In this document: positions 59,098-64,000 of the stretch, in pieces
Numbering within the stretch: position 1 is the stretch's first letter
Layout: each line of letters begins with the position of its first letter
DNA from: Bog-756 sp963769765
GTDB lineage: Bacteria; Actinomycetota; Acidimicrobiia; Acidimicrobiales; RAAP-2
Assembly: GCA_963769765.1 (NCBI GenBank)
Contig: CAVYNA010000004.1
Location: 1-64,000, forward strand
Direction: 5' to 3'
Length of the DNA: 64,000 bases
Position numbers and translations under genes: made by a program
The notes under the pieces: generated by a model
The model's input: the letters and a program-made list of their open reading frames with translations, nothing else
Told to the model about the DNA's origin: nothing
The model's database searches: none

Positions 59098-62000
59098 CGA
59101 GCCTCCCGGCGCCTCGGCGTCCTTCACGCCGCGGCCGACTCGCCCGACGTCGCGCCGCGCTCGGCGGGCTCCGGACGTGTGCCGCATCGGTGCTGGCCTG
59201 CGTGGTCGTCGTCCCCCTCGTCGGAACCGGAGCCGCGGCGGCGACGCCTGCGGCGGCCGGTGGCGCGATCGGCACGGTTGCACTGCCCTCGGCCTCGAGC
59301 CCGCTTCCCCCCGGCGCACGGATCGTCGGCCCGAGCGCCGGATCGACCGAGGTGACCGTCGAGGTGAGCCTCGAACCGAGGGATCCGGCGGCACTCGAGG
59401 CGTTCACGCGGTCCGTCACCACGTCCGGCAGTCCGGAAGCCGGCCACTTCCTGGCGCCGGGCCGGTTCGGACCGACCTTCGGCGCGAGCCCGGCGGCGGT
59501 GGACGCGACGAGGGCCTGGCTCGACTCGGCCGGCCTCCGGCCGGGCCCGGTCGCGCCGGACCGGCTCTTCATGTCGGCGACCGGCACCGTCGCCCAGCTC
59601 GATGCCGCGTTCGCGGCGCCGTTGGTCGATGTCCGGCTGCCCGACGGCCGCGTCGTCCGGCAGGCGGCCGGTGCGCCCCGGGTACCGGCCTCGCTCGCCG
59701 GAGTGGTCGCCGGCGTGATCGGGCTCTCGACCGAGGCGCCGTCGCGTCCCCACCTCGTGGCGGGCACCGGCGCAGTGCGCGCCACCCCGTCGGTCGGTGC
59801 TCCGGGGCCCCGTCTCGGGCCCACACCGTGCGCGGCCGCGCAGTCGCTCGGGCAAGGTACCTGGACCGCCGACCAGCTCGCGTCGGCGTACGGCCTGTCG
59901 ACCCTGTACGGCCAGGGCCGGATCGGCGCAGGTCAGTCGGTCGCGCTCTACGAGCTCGAGGGGTTCAACCCGACCGACATCCAGGGGTACGAGTCCTGCT
60001 ACGGCGTCAACGCGTCGGTCTCGACGGTCGCGGTCGACGGGGGACCGACCGGTCCCCAACACGGCGAGGCCGCGCTCGACATCGAGGTCGTCGCCGGCCT
60101 CGCGCCGTTCTCCTCGATCGTCGTCTACGCGGGCCCGAACGACGGAGGTGCCGGCCCGCTGGACACCTACTCGAAGATGATCAACGACGACTCGGCCCGG
60201 GTGATCTCGACGAGCTGGGGCGGTTGCGAGGGACCGGGCGGGATCCCGCCGTCCGAGCAGCAGGCCGAGACGGTGCTCTTCCAGCAGGCCGCGGCCCAGG
60301 GCCAGACGGTCTTCGCCGCGTCGGGCGACTCGGGCTCGAGCGACTGCTACAACCCGAACGCCGGCAATTTGTCCACCGCGCTGTGGGTGGACGACCCCGC
60401 CGACCAGCCGAATGTGACCGGGGTCGGCGGGACCTCCCTCACCAATATCGCGACCACCCCACCGGCCGAGACGGTCTGGAACAACGGGCCGGCCGGAGGA
60501 GCGGGCGGCGGCGGGATCTCCGTGGACTTCGCCGCCCCGAGCTGGCAGCAGATCCCCGACGCGCAGAACTCCTTCACCCGGTTCAACTGCGGTCCGTCGG
60601 CCAACCAGCAGTGCCGCGAGGTCCCCGACGTCTCCGCGTCGTCCGATCCGGCGCACGGTGACGCCATCCTCTGGGACGGGTACTGGTACCCCATCGGGGG
60701 GACCAGTGCAGCGGCACCGCTGTGGGCTGCGCTCACCGCGGACGACGCGCAGGGGTGCGGTACGGCGGTCGGCGCGCTCAATCCGAAGCTCTACCCCGCC
60801 GGAGCCGGCGGATCGCCTCCATTCAACGACATCACCGCCCCGGGCAACAACGACCTCTTCTACTCCGGCATCGGACCGAAGCACTATCCGGCAACGCCCC
60901 ACTACGACCTCGCCTCGGGTTGGGGCACACCGCAGGCCACCTCCCTGCTCTCGACGCTCACCGGCTCGTCGGCCGGCTGCCCGGCGGTCACCGGGCTGAG
61001 CTCCGCGCAGGGCCCGGCGACAGGGGGACAGACCGTGACCATCGGCGGGAACGGCTTCGGGTCGGGGATGCCGGCCGTGCACTTCGGCGGGGCGGCCGCC
61101 GCGGTGGTCGCGCACAGCCCGACCTCGGTCACCGTGGTCACCCCCGACGTCACCTACGGGGGCCAGGCCACGGTGACGGTCTCGACCTCGGGCACCGCGG
61201 CCGGCACGAGCGCCGGGGTCCCGATGGCCCAGTACACCTTCATCTCCCCGCAGGTCACAGCCGTCGTGCCGCGCCGTGGCCCGACCCAGGGCGGTACGAC
61301 GGTCACCGTCTCCGGCTCGGACTTCCTCGGCGCGACGTCGGTCCGCTTCGGTGGGAGCCCGGCGTCGTTCAGCGTGGTCTCCGCCGGCACGATCGTCGCG
61401 ACCGCGCCCTCGGGTCCGGCCGCTGGCGCGACGGTCGACGTCTCGGTGACCGGTCCCGACGGCACCAGCCCACCCTCGGCTGCCGACCGGTTCACCTTCG
61501 CCCTCCCGGGGTACTGGTTGACGGGCTCCGACGGTGGCATCTTCAACTTCGGCCATGCGGGATACTTCGGGTCGACCGGCGCCATGCCGTTGAACGAGCC
61601 GGTGGTCGGCATGGCCGCGACCCCTGACGACGGCGGCTACTGGCTGGTCGCCTCCGACGGCGGGATCTTCTCGTTCGGCGACGCCGGCTACTACGGCTCG
61701 ACCGGTGCGATGGTGCTCAATCGGCCGATCGTCGGGATGGCGTCGACCCCCGACGGCAACGGCTACTGGCTGGTCGCCTCCGACGGCGGGATCTTCTCGT
61801 TCGGCGACGCGGGCTTCCACGGGTCGACCGGCGCGATCACCCTCAACCGGCCGGTCGTCGGCATGGCCGCGACGACGGACGGCAACGGCTACTGGCTGGT
61901 CGCCTCCGACGGCGGGATCTTCTCGTTCGGCGACGCGGGCTTCCACGGGTCGACCGGTGCGATCGCGCTCAACCGGCCGGTCGTCGGCATGGCCGCGACG

Positions 62001-62255
62001 GCGGGCGCGCTCGGCTACTGGCTGGTCGCCTCCGACGGCGGGATCTTCTCGTTCGGCGACGCGGGCTTCCACGGGTCGACCGGCGCGATCGCCCTCAACC
62101 GGCCGGTCGTCGGCATGGCCACGAGCCTGACCGGTAATGGCTACTGGCTGGTCGCCTCCGACGGCGGGATCTTCTCGTTCGGCGACGCGGGCTTCTCCGG
62201 GTCGACCGGTGCGATCGCGCTCAACCGGCCGATCGTCGCCATGGCCTCGACGTGA
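59094..62255 (+). CDS. exported S53 (sedolisin) protease with TIG domains and six tandem repeats
   Basis: A 1053-residue secreted protease starting at ATG 59094, overlapping rarA by four bases. Signal region: about 28-58. Pro-domain of the kumamolisin type: about 60-200. The S53 catalytic domain (about 250-625) has Glu and Asp in GEAALDIEV, the oxyanion Asp in AASGDSGSSDC and the nucleophilic Ser in GGTSAAAPLW. Two TIG domains follow (about 640-805). The tail is six tandem 42-residue repeats, GYWLVASDGGIFSFGDAGF..., nearly identical at DNA level (about 61510-62252). Each has four short beta-strand-like segments, so a six-bladed propeller is likely. S53 enzymes act at acid pH. Confidence 0.93.
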   Translation: MTSLPAPRRPSRRGRLARRRAALGGLRTCAASVLACVVVVPLVGTGAAAATPAAAGGAIGTVALPSASSPLPPGARIVGPSAGSTEVTVEVSLEPRDPAALEAFTRSVTTSGSPEAGHFLAPGRFGPTFGASPAAVDATRAWLDSAGLRPGPVAPDRLFMSATGTVAQLDAAFAAPLVDVRLPDGRVVRQAAGAPRVPASLAGVVAGVIGLSTEAPSRPHLVAGTGAVRATPSVGAPGPRLGPTPCAAAQSLGQGTWTADQLASAYGLSTLYGQGRIGAGQSVALYELEGFNPTDIQGYESCYGVNASVSTVAVDGGPTGPQHGEAALDIEVVAGLAPFSSIVVYAGPNDGGAGPLDTYSKMINDDSARVISTSWGGCEGPGGIPPSEQQAETVLFQQAAAQGQTVFAASGDSGSSDCYNPNAGNLSTALWVDDPADQPNVTGVGGTSLTNIATTPPAETVWNNGPAGGAGGGGISVDFAAPSWQQIPDAQNSFTRFNCGPSANQQCREVPDVSASSDPAHGDAILWDGYWYPIGGTSAAAPLWAALTADDAQGCGTAVGALNPKLYPAGAGGSPPFNDITAPGNNDLFYSGIGPKHYPATPHYDLASGWGTPQATSLLSTLTGSSAGCPAVTGLSSAQGPATGGQTVTIGGNGFGSGMPAVHFGGAAAAVVAHSPTSVTVVTPDVTYGGQATVTVSTSGTAAGTSAGVPMAQYTFISPQVTAVVPRRGPTQGGTTVTVSGSDFLGATSVRFGGSPASFSVVSAGTIVATAPSGPAAGATVDVSVTGPDGTSPPSAADRFTFALPGYWLTGSDGGIFNFGHAGYFGSTGAMPLNEPVVGMAATPDDGGYWLVASDGGIFSFGDAGYYGSTGAMVLNRPIVGMASTPDGNGYWLVASDGGIFSFGDAGFHGSTGAITLNRPVVGMAATTDGNGYWLVASDGGIFSFGDAGFHGSTGAIALNRPVVGMAATAGALGYWLVASDGGIFSFGDAGFHGSTGAIALNRPVVGMATSLTGNGYWLVASDGGIFSFGDAGFSGSTGAIALNRPIVAMAST
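61510..62252 (+). repeat. six tandem 126-base coding repeats
   Basis: Six copies of a 126-base unit in the tail of the S53 protease. Copies 2-6 are nearly identical, including the run GGCTACTGGCTGGTCGCC, and the first is more divergent (TGSDGGIFNFGHAG). The closeness at synonymous positions suggests recent duplication or ongoing exchange between copies, so copy number may vary between strains. Confidence 0.85.
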
Positions 62256-62360
62256 GGCCTGGTTCCACCTGACTGGCGGCCTCGTCACCCGTTGAGTCGA
62301 GGCGCAGCCGAGCGCCGTGAGCCAGGTCGGCCGGTGGTCACGATCTAAGCTGCCCAGATC

Positions 62361-62762
62361 ATGTCCGCCGGGGAGATCGCCGTGCTCGTGGCCTCGATCG
62401 CCTCGGTCGCCGCCGTGGCCGGAGCGCTGACCGTGGTCGGCTCCCTGCGCCGGGAGGTGCGTCGGCTCACGCGGATCGCGGACGAGCTCAAGGGACAGGC
62501 AGTGCCCCTCGTCGCTGACGCGCACCGGGTCGTCGACCAGGCCGCGACCGAGATGGAGCGGGTGGGTGCAGTCCTCGACTCGACCGAGTCGGTCCACGCG
62601 ACGGTCGACTCGGCCTCGAAGCTCGCCTACCGCGCGTTCGCGAATCCAGTGGTGAAGGTCCTCGCGGTCCGGGCCGGTGCCGCCACCGGGCTCCGCCGGC
62701 TCACGTCGGGACCGGCATCGGACGGTCGGACCGCGGACAGCCCGCGCAACGGTCGCAGGTAG
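62361..62762 (+). CDS. small membrane protein, DUF948-like
   Basis: A 133-residue protein with one N-terminal transmembrane helix (about 5-27, IAVLVASIASVAAVAGALTVV) and a long amphipathic helical region (LRREVRRLTRIADELKGQAV ... VDQAATEMERVGAVLDSTES), the layout of DUF948. It ends in a basic low-complexity tail. Actinobacteria commonly carry such a gene ahead of alaS. Function unknown. Confidence 0.8.
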   Translation: MSAGEIAVLVASIASVAAVAGALTVVGSLRREVRRLTRIADELKGQAVPLVADAHRVVDQAATEMERVGAVLDSTESVHATVDSASKLAYRAFANPVVKVLAVRAGAATGLRRLTSGPASDGRTADSPRNGRR

Positions 62763-62772
62763 GGGAGCAGCC

Positions 62773-63162
62773 GTGCCGAAGCGGACGTTCTGGTTGGTCA
62801 CGGGGGTCGCGGTGGGCGCCGGGTCGTCCCTCTGGGTCGAGCGCACCGTCCGGCGCCAGGTCCGCGAGGCCGCCGCCCGGCTGGCTCCCGACGCGTTGGT
62901 CGTCGAGGTCGGCCGGTCCGCACGTTCGGTCGCCAACGGGGCAGGTGGCCGGGTGCGCGACGCGATCGCGTCGGGGCGGGGCGAGATGCTCAGACGGGAA
63001 GAGGAGCTGTGGGCCGAGCTCGCCCGCGGGCCCGTGGGGCCCTCGGCAGATCCGATCGGTGCCGGCGCCGCCTCGGGGAGCCCGCCCGCCCGCCGGTTGC
63101 ACCGTGCGATCGGACGCACCAGGCGCGCGCCGGCACATTCGGTCACCGACCCGGGCACGTAG
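62773..63162 (+). CDS. small membrane-associated protein upstream of alaS
   Basis: A 129-residue protein from GTG 62773 (AGGGGAG upstream). PKRTFWLVTGVAVGAGSSLWVERTVRRQV gives a hydrophobic N-terminal segment followed by a basic helix, like the small actinobacterial proteins (DUF6167-like) found between the DUF948 gene and alaS. The C-terminal half is charged and Pro/Ala-rich. The assignment rests on context and the N-terminal pattern. Function unknown. Confidence 0.7.
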   Translation: MPKRTFWLVTGVAVGAGSSLWVERTVRRQVREAAARLAPDALVVEVGRSARSVANGAGGRVRDAIASGRGEMLRREEELWAELARGPVGPSADPIGAGAASGSPPARRLHRAIGRTRRAPAHSVTDPGT

Positions 63163-63173
63163 GATTTCCCGTC

Positions 63174-64000
63174 GTGACCCCCGCCTCGGCGCCAGGCGCC
63201 GACTCCTTACGCGAGGCGTTCGTCCGCTTCTTCGTCGACCGCGGTCACACCGCGGTGCAATCGGCGAGCCTGATCCCCCACGACCCGACGGTGCTCTTCA
63301 CCATCGCCGGGATGGTGCCGTTCAAGCCGTTCTTCGTGGGCGACGAGGTGCCGCCGTGGCCGCGGGCGACGTCGGTGCAGAAGTGCTTCCGGACCCTCGA
63401 CATCGACATCGTCGGCACGACGCACCGCCACTGCACGTTCTTCGAGATGCTCGGGAACTTCAGCTTCGGCGACTACTTCAAGGCTGACGCGATCCCGTAC
63501 GCGTGGGAGCTGGTCACCGGCGTCCTCGGCATCGACGGCGACCGCCTGTGGATCACGGTCCACGAGAGCGACGACGAGGCGGAGCAGATCTGGTGCGACA
63601 CGGTCGGGGTGCCGGCGGAGCGCATCCAGCGGATGGGGGACGACAACTTCTGGAAGATGGGTGAGACGGGCCCGTGCGGCCCCTCTTCCGAGCTCCACTT
63701 CGACAAGGGTCCCTCCTACGGCGCCGACGGAGGGCCGGCGCACGGCGACCCCGACCGCTTCGTCGAGATCTGGAACCTCGTGTTCATGCAGTACAACCGC
63801 AGTCCGGACGGCACCACCGACGACCTGCCGCGCCCGAGCATCGACACGGGCGCCGGGCTCGAACGCATCCTCCCGGTGCTCCAGGGGGTCGACTCGATCT
63901 TCCTGACCGACGTGTTCGCCCCGATGATCGAGGCCGCCGAGTCGATCGTGCAGAAGAGCTACGGCGAAGACGAGCGGACCGACGTCGGTCTCCGGATCAT
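63174..64000 (+). CDS. alaS: alanyl-tRNA synthetase, N-terminal part (runs off the window)
   Basis: The frame is open from GTG 63174 to the right edge (about 275 residues). It contains the AlaRS class II core: LREAFVRFFVDRGHTAV, VLFTIAGMVPFKPFF, TSVQKCFRTLDID, HCTFFEMLGNFSFGDYFK, DNFWKMGETGPCGPSSEL and VFMQYNR. The editing domain and the C-terminal part lie outside the window. It starts 12 bases after the previous gene. Confidence 0.96.
   Translation, partial: MTPASAPGADSLREAFVRFFVDRGHTAVQSASLIPHDPTVLFTIAGMVPFKPFFVGDEVPPWPRATSVQKCFRTLDIDIVGTTHRHCTFFEMLGNFSFGDYFKADAIPYAWELVTGVLGIDGDRLWITVHESDDEAEQIWCDTVGVPAERIQRMGDDNFWKMGETGPCGPSSELHFDKGPSYGADGGPAHGDPDRFVEIWNLVFMQYNRSPDGTTDDLPRPSIDTGAGLERILPVLQGVDSIFLTDVFAPMIEAAESIVQKSYGEDERTDVGLRI

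Noticed and set aside
59124..63158. Long open frame on the minus strand opposite the S53 protease region
   Set aside because: It is antisense to a protein with clear domains, is rich in Arg, Asp and Gly as expected for a shadow frame in high-GC DNA, and has no recognisable motif.

Overview
The window is high-GC actinobacterial DNA. Four gene blocks point to an actinomycete-type cell. There is a mycothiol ligase gene (mshC), a thrS-HIT-pgsA-acyltransferase-pimA block in the order known from mycobacterial phosphatidylinositol mannoside synthesis, an F420/NADP oxidoreductase-like gene, and a pdxS-pdxT-yebC-ruvCAB ... yajC-secD-secF-rel-hisS-aspS-rarA ... alaS run. Secreted TIG proteins, a sedolisin protease with 42-residue tandem repeats and queA/tgt would fit the class Acidimicrobiia, but that placement is an inference from family content.

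Layout. 1-6.1 kb is lower in GC. It holds an ABC-F ATPase, a DUF1801 protein, two secreted proteins of unknown role and a methyltransferase. 6.1-10.9 kb (minus strand) has an amidohydrolase, a secreted TIG-domain protein and a polytopic membrane protein. 11.0-18.35 kb (plus strand) is a tightly overlapping nine-gene unit that looks like a membrane redox module with its own two-component system. It contains two anchored coiled-coil proteins, an ApbE flavin transferase (frame-disrupted), a ferric-reductase-like cytochrome b, a NuoF-like FMN/FeS protein, a [3Fe-4S] ferredoxin, another anchored low-complexity protein, a histidine kinase and an OmpR-type regulator. 18.4-22 kb has an HtrA-type protease, a cell-wall amidase with an altered zinc site and a CBS-pair protein. 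22-29.3 kb is a catabolic-looking region: nitronate monooxygenase-like enzyme, TetR regulator, frame-disrupted aldehyde dehydrogenase, acyl-CoA-dehydrogenase-like flavoenzyme, SDR, two SnoaL/NTF2-fold proteins and a FabI/InhA-type enoyl reductase.

29.3-40.3 kb carries the F420-linked reductase, mshC, thrS, a HIT protein, a VOC protein, pgsA, the PatA-like acyltransferase, a PAS/GGDEF diguanylate cyclase, pimA and an M48 protease. A MarR regulator and YceI protein diverge around a clear operator at 40.9 kb. 41.6-64 kb is the housekeeping block: vitamin B6 synthesis (pdxST), YebC, Holliday-junction processing (ruvCAB), queuosine (queA, tgt), protein export (yajC, secDF), stringent response (rel), hisS, aspS, rarA, then an exported S53 protease, two small membrane proteins and the start of alaS, which runs off the right edge.

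Five single-base frame disruptions hit otherwise well-conserved genes (apbE, aldehyde dehydrogenase, hisS, and aspS twice). Because hisS and aspS should be essential, sequence error is the simplest explanation, but the pattern should be checked before these are called pseudogenes. No rRNA, tRNA, CRISPR array or insertion sequence was recognised.
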